A stretch of DNA of 5,883 nucleotides from an uncultured Marinilabiliaceae bacterium. GTDB taxonomy: Bacteria; Bacteroidota; Bacteroidia; Bacteroidales; Marinilabiliaceae. The notes beneath the pieces were generated by a model. The model did not search any database, was not told where the DNA came from, and saw only the letters and a program-made list of their open reading frames with translations. Below are positions 1 to 5,744 of this stretch, in pieces; the first letter of the stretch is position 1; each line of letters opens with the position of its first letter. Position numbers and translations under genes: made by a program. The stretch lies in NCBI GenBank assembly GCA_905235955.1, contig CAJONN010000127.1, positions 1 through 5,883 on the forward strand, written 5' to 3'.

Positions 1-81
1 AAGCAACGGCACAGAGATGTTGCTCACAATGCTCGGTATAGCAATACGTAGAATGTCGCGGTATTTTGCAAACAATTCCAT
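1..81 (-). CDS. MATE-family efflux transporter, N-terminal fragment (partial)
   Basis: This is the start of a minus-strand gene cut by the left window edge. The ATG is the complement of 79-81 and 27 codons are open to base 1. The peptide begins MELFAKYRDILRIAIPSI and continues VSNISVPLL. A short charged leader followed by an IAIPSIVSNISVPLL-like first membrane helix is characteristic of MATE/DinF-type multidrug and toxin exporters, which are 12-helix inner-membrane proteins driven by sodium or proton gradients. That assignment rests on recognising the N-terminus only; substrate and full length cannot be seen. An upstream in-frame ATG at 199-201 would add 40 residues. I prefer the shorter start because the extension is AT-rich and not protein-like, and because a candidate promoter lies between the two starts. 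The gene lies downstream of the dnaN terminator, so it is probably transcribed separately. Confidence 0.7.
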   Translation of the reverse strand, partial: MELFAKYRDILRIAIPSIVSNISVPLL

Positions 82-131
82 AACTAATTGATTGTTACTA
101 TGTTCGTGTTGTTTTTGTGTTTTAATTACCG

Positions 132-139
132 CAAAATTA
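132..139 (-). promoter_or_regulatory. Candidate -7 element for the MATE gene
   Basis: On the minus strand these bases read TAATTTTG followed by C, matching the Bacteroidota -7 consensus TAnnTTTG. Transcription would start near 125, leaving a leader of about 44 bases before the ATG at 79-81. No clear TTTG-type -33 box sits 19-21 bases upstream, where the sequence is simply AT-rich. The call is therefore tentative. Confidence 0.35.
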
Positions 140-340
140 GCAAGATATTTGTTGAAAATAATTTTTGGGGTGAAAGTTGGGTTAATATTAGTTAGACTCA
201 TATTAAATGATTGATTTGCTGATATATATCCTTTATGTGATTTTTTAATTTATAGGCGTATGTGATGAAGTAGGAAAGTTGAGATAATTATGCCAAGGCG
301 ATTTTGTCTTTTATTTGACAAAACTTTTACCCTCATCCAA

Positions 341-378
341 ACAAAAAAGGCTATGCCATTATTATATGGCACAGCCTT
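341..378 (-). terminator. Intrinsic terminator after dnaN
   Basis: On the minus strand, arm AAGGCTGTGCCAT (378-366) pairs with ATGGCATAGCCTT (359-347) over 13 base pairs with a single G-U wobble. The loop is six bases (360-365), and the stem runs directly into a T-rich tract (TTTTTTG at 348-342). It ends the dapA-trkA-ruvX-def-dnaN transcription unit. Its upstream arm begins 25 bases after the frame-2 stop of dnaN at 404-406. The uninterrupted dnaN frame, by contrast, ends inside the 3' arm of this hairpin. That argues the longer frame is not the natural end of the gene. Confidence 0.9.
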
Positions 379-1499
379 AATGTTTTATATAATTTGCTTA
401 TAATCAGACCCTCATAGGCATTATCGTTTTCGTTTCGCTCTGATGGGAATATCAGCACAGCTTTTGACGAGTCGCCTATTTGCAGTTCAATTTCGGTAGC
501 CGTCATATTGGTAAGTATGCTCGATATGTTTGGCGACTTGAGTCCGACGGGCATTTGCACGCCATCGTATTGGCAACTTACCTTTTCGCTTGCCGAACAT
601 GCAAAAGTAAGGTCTTGTGCTGACACAAGGATGTTGTTTTCAGTCAGCTCAAATCTTATCAATCCAGATCCGTCAGTGAAGAGCGATGAACGATAGACAG
701 CATTTGAAAGATCTTGGCGGTTGACAACAACACGATATGGATTATCAGTTGGAATGACGCTCTTGTAGTTAGGGTAGACACCTGCTGCGAGGCGACAGAT
801 GAGTGTATGGTTTGATGAGCGCAACACAGCGTTGGTGCTGTTGTAAGTAATAGTTACATCGTCAGATGGTGAGAAGATGTTTTTGATGAGGTTGGCAGTT
901 TTTTTGCCCAAAACCAATGACGATTCAATGCCGGGCTTGATATCGGTGCGTGTATATCGAGCAAGCATCTGTGAGTCAGTAGCCACAAAGGTAAGCGATT
1001 CGGGCTGAATGTCGAGGTAAACGCCATTCAAGATGGGGCGCAAATCGTCAGACGAAGCGGCAAACAATGTATGGCTTATGCCTGCCAAAAGTGCATCGGT
1101 GCTAAGGGTAAATGAGCCTTGTACGTCGTCGATATCTTTGGTTTGTGGAAAGTCTTCAGCCGACAAACCACCTTGGCTATTGTTGCCCGATGCGGTAACT
1201 ATTTCGATGCTATAGTTGTTTTCGTCGATGTTGAAAGTTACGGGTTGTTCAGGCAGTTTTTTGAGATACTCAGTTATTTTGCCTCCCGGTACTGCTATTT
1301 TGCCATCATGGTCAACGTCAGATATTTCAAGAACTGTTTCTATCACCACTTCCATATCTGATGCGGTGATTGTCAGTTTGTTACCTTCAACAGAGAAGAG
1401 GTAATTTTCCAGAATGGTTACAGGACTTTTGCTTGGTATAGCTCGGCCTGCTATTTGTAAGTGGCTGAGCAAGTCGCCACTTGAAACTACAAATTTCAT
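351..1499 (-). CDS. dnaN: DNA polymerase III beta subunit (sliding clamp), apparent 3' frameshift
   Basis: This encodes the ring-shaped dimeric clamp that tethers replicative polymerase to DNA and recruits repair and mismatch proteins. The N-terminus (MKFVVSSGDLLSHLQIAGRA), the LENYLFSVEGNKLTITASD stretch near residues 30-48, the LRPILNGVYLDI segment, the ATDSQMLARY segment and the later VYPNYKSVIP stretch are typical DnaN landmarks, spread over three clamp domains. The uninterrupted frame is 382 codons. After PSER (residues 352-355) it continues as an unrelated tail into the downstream terminator. One base further on, the other frame reads TIMPMRV then TGA at 404-406. Removing one A from the run complementary to 427-430 gives a 364-residue protein ending RNETIMPMRV, comparable to the 366-residue E. 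coli clamp ending MPMRL. The real coding end is therefore probably 404. The gene is last in the operon, 41 bases after def. Family identity is firm; the cause of the frameshift is unknown. Confidence 0.93.
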   Translation of the reverse strand: MKFVVSSGDLLSHLQIAGRAIPSKSPVTILENYLFSVEGNKLTITASDMEVVIETVLEISDVDHDGKIAVPGGKITEYLKKLPEQPVTFNIDENNYSIEIVTASGNNSQGGLSAEDFPQTKDIDDVQGSFTLSTDALLAGISHTLFAASSDDLRPILNGVYLDIQPESLTFVATDSQMLARYTRTDIKPGIESSLVLGKKTANLIKNIFSPSDDVTITYNSTNAVLRSSNHTLICRLAAGVYPNYKSVIPTDNPYRVVVNRQDLSNAVYRSSLFTDGSGLIRFELTENNILVSAQDLTFACSASEKVSCQYDGVQMPVGLKSPNISSILTNMTATEIELQIGDSSKAVLIFPSERNENDNAYEGLIISKLYKTLRLCHIIMA

Positions 1500-1540
1500 A
1501 TATATTGTTTGTGTTAAGTTTGTCTTGTGTATATGCTGTT

Positions 1541-2092
1541 TTATGGCAAAATTACTCTATATTTTGTGTTTACTTTGCCATTGCTGATAGCGTTGAGTTT
1601 ACTTTTCAGAAGTCGTTTTTTGAGAGCTCCGAGGTGGTCAGTAAACACTTTGCCATCTATGTGGTCATATTCGTGTTGAACAACAATAGCCCGATAACCC
1701 TCTATTATTTCATCGTGAGGCTGAAACTTTTCGTCGAGATATTGAATGCGTATCTTGCTTGGGCGACGCACGTCTTCGTTTATTCCGGGTAGGCTCAAAC
1801 AGCCCTCTTTGGTGAGCATTGTTTCTTCGCTCCTTTCAATAATATGAGCGTTGATAAATACTTGTTTGAAGCCTTTTACCTCAGGAAAGTCGTCAGCACA
1901 AGGGTCGGCATCGATAACAAAGAGTCGAATATTTTTACCTACTTGTGGTGCAGCAATGCCTATGCCTTCAGCCTTGTACATGGTTTCATACATATCGGCT
2001 ATGAGCTTTGGCAGTCCTTCATACGTATCGTTAATGTCTTCTGACATCTTTCTCAAAATAGGATGTCCGAACTGAACTATGGGCAATAACAT
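1541..2092 (-). CDS. def: Peptide deformylase
   Basis: This cytoplasmic metalloenzyme (usually Fe2+) removes the N-formyl group from nascent polypeptides. All three family motifs are present: GIGIAAPQVG at residues 43-52 (with the oxyanion Gln50), EGCLSLPG at 96-103 (metal ligand Cys98), and HEYDH at 140-144 (metal ligands His140 and His144, catalytic Glu141). The length of 183 residues is normal. The protein starts MLLPIVQFGHPILRK, the usual N-terminus, which supports the ATG complementary to 2090-2092. It lies 17 bases downstream of ruvX and 41 bases upstream of dnaN. A ruvX-def pair is, to my knowledge, common in Bacteroidota. The enzyme appears intact. Confidence 0.97.
   Translation of the reverse strand: MLLPIVQFGHPILRKMSEDINDTYEGLPKLIADMYETMYKAEGIGIAAPQVGKNIRLFVIDADPCADDFPEVKGFKQVFINAHIIERSEETMLTKEGCLSLPGINEDVRRPSKIRIQYLDEKFQPHDEIIEGYRAIVVQHEYDHIDGKVFTDHLGALKKRLLKSKLNAISNGKVNTKYRVILP
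1547..1554 (-). promoter_or_regulatory. Possible internal -7 element ahead of dnaN
   Basis: On the minus strand these bases read TAATTTTG followed by C, matching TAnnTTTG. They lie in the last codons of def. A transcript starting near 1540 would give dnaN its own leader of about 40 bases. No convincing -33 box is visible at the expected spacing, and a chance match within coding sequence is quite possible. Confidence 0.2.
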
Positions 2093-2109
2093 ATCTTAAA
2101 AATATTTTT

Positions 2110-2526
2110 TTATCTGTTCATCTCCATATATGTCTGGAGTATTATTGTTGCACTAACCATGTCAACCGTGCCGTTGTGGCAGTTGCGGTCTTTCTTTTTT
2201 ACGCCACCATCTATCATTGCCTGAAAGGCTATTTTGGTGGTAAATCGTTCGTCGATGAGCTCTATTGGCAAGTTTGGGTAGCTTTTTTTGAGGCGATTGA
2301 CAAATGGTACTATATATTTCATAGTTTCTGAGTCTTCGCCATTTACCTTTTGTGGTTTGCCTATTACAATGCGTTCTACTTGCTCAGTTTGCATATATTG
2401 TTTCAAGAAGTCGAATAGTTCATGAGTGGCAACGCATGTGAGCCCATTTGCTATTATTTGCATTGGGTCGGTTACGGCTATGCCGGTGCGTTTTTTGCCA
2501 TAATCAATTGCTATTATTCGTCCCAT
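2110..2526 (-). CDS. ruvX: RuvX/YqgF-family Holliday-junction resolvase-like nuclease
   Basis: This is a small RNase H-fold nuclease. Family members are described as putative Holliday-junction resolvases and, in E. coli, as needed for 16S rRNA 5'-end processing. At 138 residues the length is typical. Visible motifs are DYGKKRTGIAVTD at residues 8-20 (metal-binding Asp8), IVIGKP at 53-58, DERFTT at 92-97 (acidic Glu93), and the closing TVDMVSATIILQTY at 120-133 (Asp122). The three acidic positions expected for catalysis are all present, so the enzyme looks active. It starts at ATG 2524-2526, 30 bases downstream of trkA, and ends 17 bases before def. Which of the two proposed roles dominates here cannot be read from sequence. 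Confidence 0.95.
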   Translation of the reverse strand: MGRIIAIDYGKKRTGIAVTDPMQIIANGLTCVATHELFDFLKQYMQTEQVERIVIGKPQKVNGEDSETMKYIVPFVNRLKKSYPNLPIELIDERFTTKIAFQAMIDGGVKKKDRNCHNGTVDMVSATIILQTYMEMNR

Positions 2527-2556
2527 TCTTGTGCCAAATATCTGTATGTGTGCACC

Positions 2557-3900
2557 TTAAACAAATAGTTTTTCTATTTTATGTATGCAACTTTGCATTG
2601 CAAACATCACTACTTTGTCATAAGGTTGTATTTCGGTTTGTCCTGAGGCTATTATCACCTCATCACCTCTAACCACTGCGCCAATATTCATTTCGCGTGG
2701 CAAATTTAAGTCTTTTATTGCAGCTTTGGTTATTTTTGAGTTGGGTTGTGCTATAAGTTCGAGCATTTCAGAGTTGCTCGAGGTAAGGCATTTGACGTAT
2801 GCCACGTGGGCTTGCATTGTATACCTATATATATGGCTGGCGGCAAGTAGTTTTTTGTTGAGCATTGTGCCGATGCCAATACCTTCAGCAAGTGGCATAT
2901 AATCAAGGTTTTCTACTTCGGCAATGGTTTTTTTGATGCCCATTTTTTTTGCGAGCTGACACGAGAGTATGTTTACTTCAGCATTGTCAGTAACTGCCAC
3001 AAAGGCTTGCATTTTGCTTATGCCTTCGTCTTTGAGTAGGTCGAGGTTGCGCCCATCGCCATTGATGACGAGTGTATTTTCGAGGCTATTGGCAAGGCGT
3101 ATCGATTTGTCGCGGCTAAGTTCTATGAGTTTGATGTTGTAGCCTCCCATCTCTTCAAGGTCTGCAGCTATGCGCCTACCTATGCGGCTACCACCTATTA
3201 TCATCACATTTTTTATCTCATATTGCTCTTTGCCAGCATCTTGCAATACGAGGGGCATATATTCGTGTGTTGAAACAAAGTATGCCAAGTCGCCGTGCAA
3301 AAGCATATCGTTGCCATGAGGTATGATGATGTCGCCCTGCCTATATATGGCTACAATGTTGTAGCGTTTTTTCTTGTCAGGATCTATTTCAGAGAATTTT
3401 TTGTTGAGTATGGGGGCGCCTTCTCTTACTTTGATGATGGTGAGAATGACTTTGCCGTCAGACGATTCATACCACTGCCTTATGCCAACTCTTTTGAGCG
3501 ATTCTACGGCTTCGGCAGCGCCTAATTGCTCAGGGTATATTATTTCGTCAACTCCCAGTTGGCGGAAGAAGTCTCTGTTTTCAGTTGTCAGATATTCTGA
3601 TGTGTTGACGCGAGCTACTGTGGTGCGTGCGCCCAATTTCTTGGCAAGTATGCACGCCAAGACGCTCATATCTTTGTAGGGTGGCACGGCAATAAAGAGG
3701 TCGGCTTCGTCGGCACCAGCCTCTTTGAGGTCGGCAAGGGAGGTCATACTGCCTCGCCGTGTCATAAGGTCAAGATGATTTTCTACCAATTGCAGTTTTT
3801 CTTCGTCTTCATCCATAAGAATAACCTCATGGTCAGAGTCGACGAAGAGTTTTGCCAAATGCGTACCAACGGCACCTGCTCCTGCAATGAATATTCTCAT
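2557..3900 (-). CDS. trkA: Trk potassium uptake system regulatory subunit TrkA
   Basis: This is the cytoplasmic nucleotide-binding subunit that gates the TrkH/TrkG potassium channel at the inner membrane. It has the duplicated RCK layout expected for full-length TrkA (447 residues). RCK_N domain 1 starts with the Rossmann motif GAGAVG (residues 7-12), and Asp30 ends the second strand. A TrkA-C domain follows at about 145-220. RCK_N domain 2 has GGSRIG at 236-241, and a second TrkA-C domain ends the protein. The second glycine motif has Ser in place of the middle Gly, a mild variation. The ATG complementary to 3898-3900 opens directly into MRIFIAGAGAVG, so the start is secure. It follows dapA by 15 bases and is followed by ruvX. 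No trkH partner is in this window, so the membrane subunit must be encoded elsewhere. Confidence 0.95.
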   Translation of the reverse strand: MRIFIAGAGAVGTHLAKLFVDSDHEVILMDEDEEKLQLVENHLDLMTRRGSMTSLADLKEAGADEADLFIAVPPYKDMSVLACILAKKLGARTTVARVNTSEYLTTENRDFFRQLGVDEIIYPEQLGAAEAVESLKRVGIRQWYESSDGKVILTIIKVREGAPILNKKFSEIDPDKKKRYNIVAIYRQGDIIIPHGNDMLLHGDLAYFVSTHEYMPLVLQDAGKEQYEIKNVMIIGGSRIGRRIAADLEEMGGYNIKLIELSRDKSIRLANSLENTLVINGDGRNLDLLKDEGISKMQAFVAVTDNAEVNILSCQLAKKMGIKKTIAEVENLDYMPLAEGIGIGTMLNKKLLAASHIYRYTMQAHVAYVKCLTSSNSEMLELIAQPNSKITKAAIKDLNLPREMNIGAVVRGDEVIIASGQTEIQPYDKVVMFAMQSCIHKIEKLFV

Positions 3901-3915
3901 CTGTAAATGTATTAT

Positions 3916-4806
3916 TTAAATGAGTTTCAGAGCTTTGAGTTCTGCTAAGAGTGCTTTTTTGTTGTTTTCTTCCATAGAGCAAAGTGGAGCTCTGTATACC
4001 TCTTCCATCATTCCCATAGCGGCGAGTGCGGCTTTTACGGGTATTGGGTTTGATTCAACAAAAAGCAAATCCATTAGCTTACAATAGCGATAGTGTATTT
4101 CGCGAGCAGCTTTTGCATCGCCAGCTATCGAGAGTTGCATCATGCGACTAAATTCGCGTGGGAAGATGTTGGCTGCTACTGACACGCAACCATCGGCACC
4201 TAGCAAGTTGCAAAGCATTGATATGCCGTCGTCGCCCGAATATACGTGGAAGCCTTCTGGGCGATTTTTGATGAGGTATTCGATGTTGTGAATGTTGCCA
4301 CTTGCCTCTTTTATGCCAACAATGTTGCTAAAATCTTTAGCAAGCTGTATGGCTACGTCGGGTTTGATGGCTGAGCCTGTTCGACCCGGAACGTTGTATA
4401 ATATAATAGGTACGTTTATTTGCTTGGCAAGTTCTGAAAAGTGCAGATACATACCTTTTGATGTTGGCTTGTTGTAATATGGACCAACTACGAGCACTGC
4501 ATCAACACCAGCATCAACAGCATTTTGCGTATACTTTACGCAGCTGTGTGTAGAGTTGCTTCCAGTGCCAGCTATAACTACCATGCGCCCATTGACACGC
4601 TCTACTGCGTGGCGAAACATTTCAGCGTCTTCACTCTCGGTGAGAGTTGGTGTTTCGCCTGTTGTGCCACAAACAACTACGCCTGTTGTTCCGTTTTCGG
4701 CATGATAATCGAGCAGACGATCAAATGCTTTGAAATCTATTGAGCCATCAGTCTTGAAAGGGGTAACAAGTGCTGCGATAGATCCTTGAAGCGAAAATCT
4801 CTTCAT
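3916..4806 (-). CDS. dapA: 4-hydroxy-tetrahydrodipicolinate synthase
   Basis: This enzyme condenses pyruvate with aspartate semialdehyde, the first committed step of diaminopimelate and lysine synthesis, in the cytoplasm. It is a TIM-barrel aldolase of normal length (296 residues). Key residues are visible: Thr48-Thr49 in CGTTGE, Tyr111 in PYYNKP, Tyr137 and Arg142 in LYNVPGRTG, and Schiff-base Lys166 in GIKEASG. By comparison with E. coli, several lysine-inhibition positions differ: His53 and His56 correspond to Glu57 and Asp60, Ala49 to Pro53, and Glu84 to Ser88. Feedback by lysine may therefore be weak or absent. It is the first gene of the five-gene minus-strand unit, with a leader of about 80 bases, and is divergent from an ACT-domain gene. 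N-acetylneuraminate lyase relatives share the fold, but the GTTGE and YNVPGRTG motifs and length favour DapA. Confidence 0.97.
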   Translation of the reverse strand: MKRFSLQGSIAALVTPFKTDGSIDFKAFDRLLDYHAENGTTGVVVCGTTGETPTLTESEDAEMFRHAVERVNGRMVVIAGTGSNSTHSCVKYTQNAVDAGVDAVLVVGPYYNKPTSKGMYLHFSELAKQINVPIILYNVPGRTGSAIKPDVAIQLAKDFSNIVGIKEASGNIHNIEYLIKNRPEGFHVYSGDDGISMLCNLLGADGCVSVAANIFPREFSRMMQLSIAGDAKAAREIHYRYCKLMDLLFVESNPIPVKAALAAMGMMEEVYRAPLCSMEENNKKALLAELKALKLI

Positions 4807-4892
4807 TTTTTATATAATAATGTCGTAAATAAACTTGATAAATAAGCTGTTATGGCTACTCAAAACTTACAATATGGCAGTCATTAACTTCG

Positions 4893-4900
4893 CAAAGGTA
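4893..4900 (-). promoter_or_regulatory. Candidate -7 element of the dapA operon promoter
   Basis: On the minus strand these bases read TACCTTTG followed by CG, a full match to TAnnTTTG. Transcription would start near 4886, giving dapA a leader of about 80 bases. The expected -33 region, around 4915-4925, reads CTTTAATGTTTC on the minus strand and has no clean TTTG, so the -33 box is weak or degenerate. This would be the main promoter for all five minus-strand genes. Confidence 0.55.
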
Positions 4901-4929
4901 TAAAATCTTTCTGTGAAACATTAAAGAAA

Positions 4930-4948
4930 GAAAAAATAATATTTTTTC
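4930..4948. repeat. AT-rich perfect dyad in the divergent control region
   Basis: The arms GAAAAAATA (4930-4938) and TATTTTTTC (4940-4948) are perfect reverse complements around a single central A. The dyad lies between the two divergent promoters, just beyond the -33 position of each. It could bind a regulator or act as an A-tract UP-like element for either promoter. AT-rich palindromes arise easily by chance, so a function is not assured. Confidence 0.4.
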
Positions 4949-4950
4949 GC

Positions 4951-4968
4951 TTGTTAATTGATTAACAA
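4951..4968. promoter_or_regulatory. Putative operator dyad overlapping the ACT-gene promoter
   Basis: Arms TTGTTAAT (4951-4958) and ATTAACAA (4961-4968) are perfect reverse complements separated by TG. The left arm contains the candidate -33 TTG, and the whole dyad lies between -33 and -7 of the plus-strand promoter. That is a classic position for a repressor site. An 8+8 dyad with short spacing fits a dimeric helix-turn-helix regulator; which one is unknown. The dyad itself is seen directly; operator function is inference. Confidence 0.45.
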
Positions 4969-4980
4969 ATAGTATATTTG
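4951..4980 (+). promoter_or_regulatory. Candidate promoter of the ACT-domain gene
   Basis: TTG at 4951-4953 and TATATTTG at 4973-4980 are separated by 19 bases. This matches the Bacteroidota promoter pattern TTTG-N19-21-TAnnTTTG, with the first T of the -33 box missing. Transcription would begin around 4986-4988, leaving about 20 bases before the ATG at 5009. An A-rich tract lies immediately upstream. Confidence 0.6.
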
Positions 4981-5008
4981 CACATCGTAATATAAAAAAT
5001 ATGTGAAT

Positions 5009-5677
5009 ATGACTATAAGCCAAGCTGTGGAAAAAGTTGTGAAGGTCAGACCTTTCATAATCGAAGCTCTTTCAGAGGGGCTTCTCAATATATCATCTCT
5101 CGCTCGCCAGATACATCCATCAGTTGAAAAAATGGTACAAAAAGAGGTAAAGCAAGGCGCTATTGTTATGGCACTCAATAGGCTCGTACCAAGTTTGGAA
5201 GATGGTGGTTTTGGCTCGTTCAAAGATGTGCTAAACCAACTTGGCGACATTATTGTGCGTTCAAACCTTACTGACTTTACCTTTCGCAATAGCAATACCA
5301 TATTTGATAGCCTTAGCAAAACAATGAACGACTTGAGCAGCAACCGTGATGGCTTCTGCACTATGGTGCGTGGCGTGTTTGAGTCGAATGTAATTGTTGG
5401 AGCTGACTTCACCGATGTTGTGGAGAAAAATTTTACAAATGAAGAGTGCACTTTTAGAAGCTACAACCTCTCAGCTATTACGCTAAAATTGCCTGCCGAC
5501 AATGTACAAGCATGTGGTTTCTACTATCAGATAATGAAATTTATTGCATGGGAAGGCATCAATGTGAAAGAGGTTGTTTCGACAAGTAACGAGTTTTCTA
5601 TTATTGTGGCTGAGGAAGATGTTGACCGAGCATTCACGATACTGAAAAATTTGAAGACTGTAAATAAATTGTACTAA
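5009..5677 (+). CDS. ACT-domain protein (aspartokinase-like ACT, no kinase domain)
   Basis: This is a 222-residue soluble protein, with no signal peptide or membrane segment. Residues 1-62 are helical and include an LNISSLARQIHPSVEKMV segment that resembles a small helical or winged-helix module, followed by a polar region. Residues 115-142 could be a degenerate ACT repeat. Residues 154-215 fit a full ACT fold (beta-alpha-beta-beta-alpha-beta order), with SAITLKLP, WEGINVKEVVSTSNEFSIIV and EEDVDRAFTILKNL resembling the C-terminal ACT domain of aspartokinase. No aspartokinase catalytic motif is present. Relatives in Bacteroidota are, as I recall, sometimes labelled aspartate kinase, which would be misleading. 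I chose ATG 5009 over GTG 5003, which adds only two residues. The gene is divergent from dapA, so a ligand-sensing role in aspartate-family amino-acid metabolism is plausible. Function is unproven. Confidence 0.85.
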   Translation: MTISQAVEKVVKVRPFIIEALSEGLLNISSLARQIHPSVEKMVQKEVKQGAIVMALNRLVPSLEDGGFGSFKDVLNQLGDIIVRSNLTDFTFRNSNTIFDSLSKTMNDLSSNRDGFCTMVRGVFESNVIVGADFTDVVEKNFTNEECTFRSYNLSAITLKLPADNVQACGFYYQIMKFIAWEGINVKEVVSTSNEFSIIVAEEDVDRAFTILKNLKTVNKLY

Positions 5678-5692
5678 GCTATAAAACATATA

Positions 5693-5737
5693 AAAACATA
5701 AGGGAGGCTTTTTTCACAAAGCGCTCCCTTATGTTTT
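5693..5737. terminator. Intrinsic terminator after the ACT gene, probably bidirectional
   Basis: Arm AAAACATAAGGGAG (5693-5706) pairs perfectly with CTCCCTTATGTTTT (5724-5737) over 14 base pairs. The loop is mostly AT (5707-5723) and can add two more G-C pairs if one base is bulged. On the plus strand the stem ends in TTTT followed by ATATATAT, and on the minus strand in TTTTTATATG. It can therefore stop transcription from the ACT gene, whose stop is at 5675-5677, and from any gene converging from the right. Confidence 0.85.
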
Positions 5738-5744
5738 ATATATA

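Noticed and set aside
79..201. Upstream in-frame ATG (199-201) for the MATE gene
   Set aside because: It would add 40 AT-driven residues ahead of a normal MATE N-terminus, and a candidate -7 element lies between the two ATGs. The start at 79-81 is preferred.
302..323. Hairpin TTTTGTC / GACAAAA
   Set aside because: A 7-bp AT-rich stem with no T-tract; too weak to call a terminator beside the much stronger one at 341-378.
508..1404. Plus-strand open frames opposite dnaN (for example 508-696, 1033-1215, 1119-1361, 1216-1404)
   Set aside because: They are antisense to a firmly identified gene, are low in recognisable protein features and are explained by its codon pattern.
1481..2075. Plus-strand open frames opposite def (1481-1792, 1844-2044, 1851-2075)
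   Set aside because: They are antisense shadows of an intact deformylase with all three catalytic motifs.
2448..4743. Plus-strand open frames opposite ruvX, trkA and dapA (2448-2672, 3295-3525, 3374-3679, 4292-4477, 4525-4743)
   Set aside because: They are antisense to conserved genes with intact motifs; no promoter or homology is seen.
4807..4886. Lysine riboswitch in the dapA leader
   Set aside because: The predicted leader is only about 80 bases and shows no elaborate folding; a lysine riboswitch needs roughly twice that length.
4981..5005. CACAT ... ATGTG inverted pair flanking the ACT-gene start region
   Set aside because: Five-base arms with a 15-base gap are expected by chance.
4954..5451. 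Minus-strand 165-codon open frame opposite the ACT gene
   Set aside because: Its peptide is rich in Ser, Thr and Phe with no recognisable domain. The opposite strand has a promoter, an ACT domain and a terminator in the right places.
5483..5689. Minus-strand 68-codon open frame opposite the 3' end of the ACT gene
   Set aside because: It is an antisense shadow of the ACT domain, with no supporting features.
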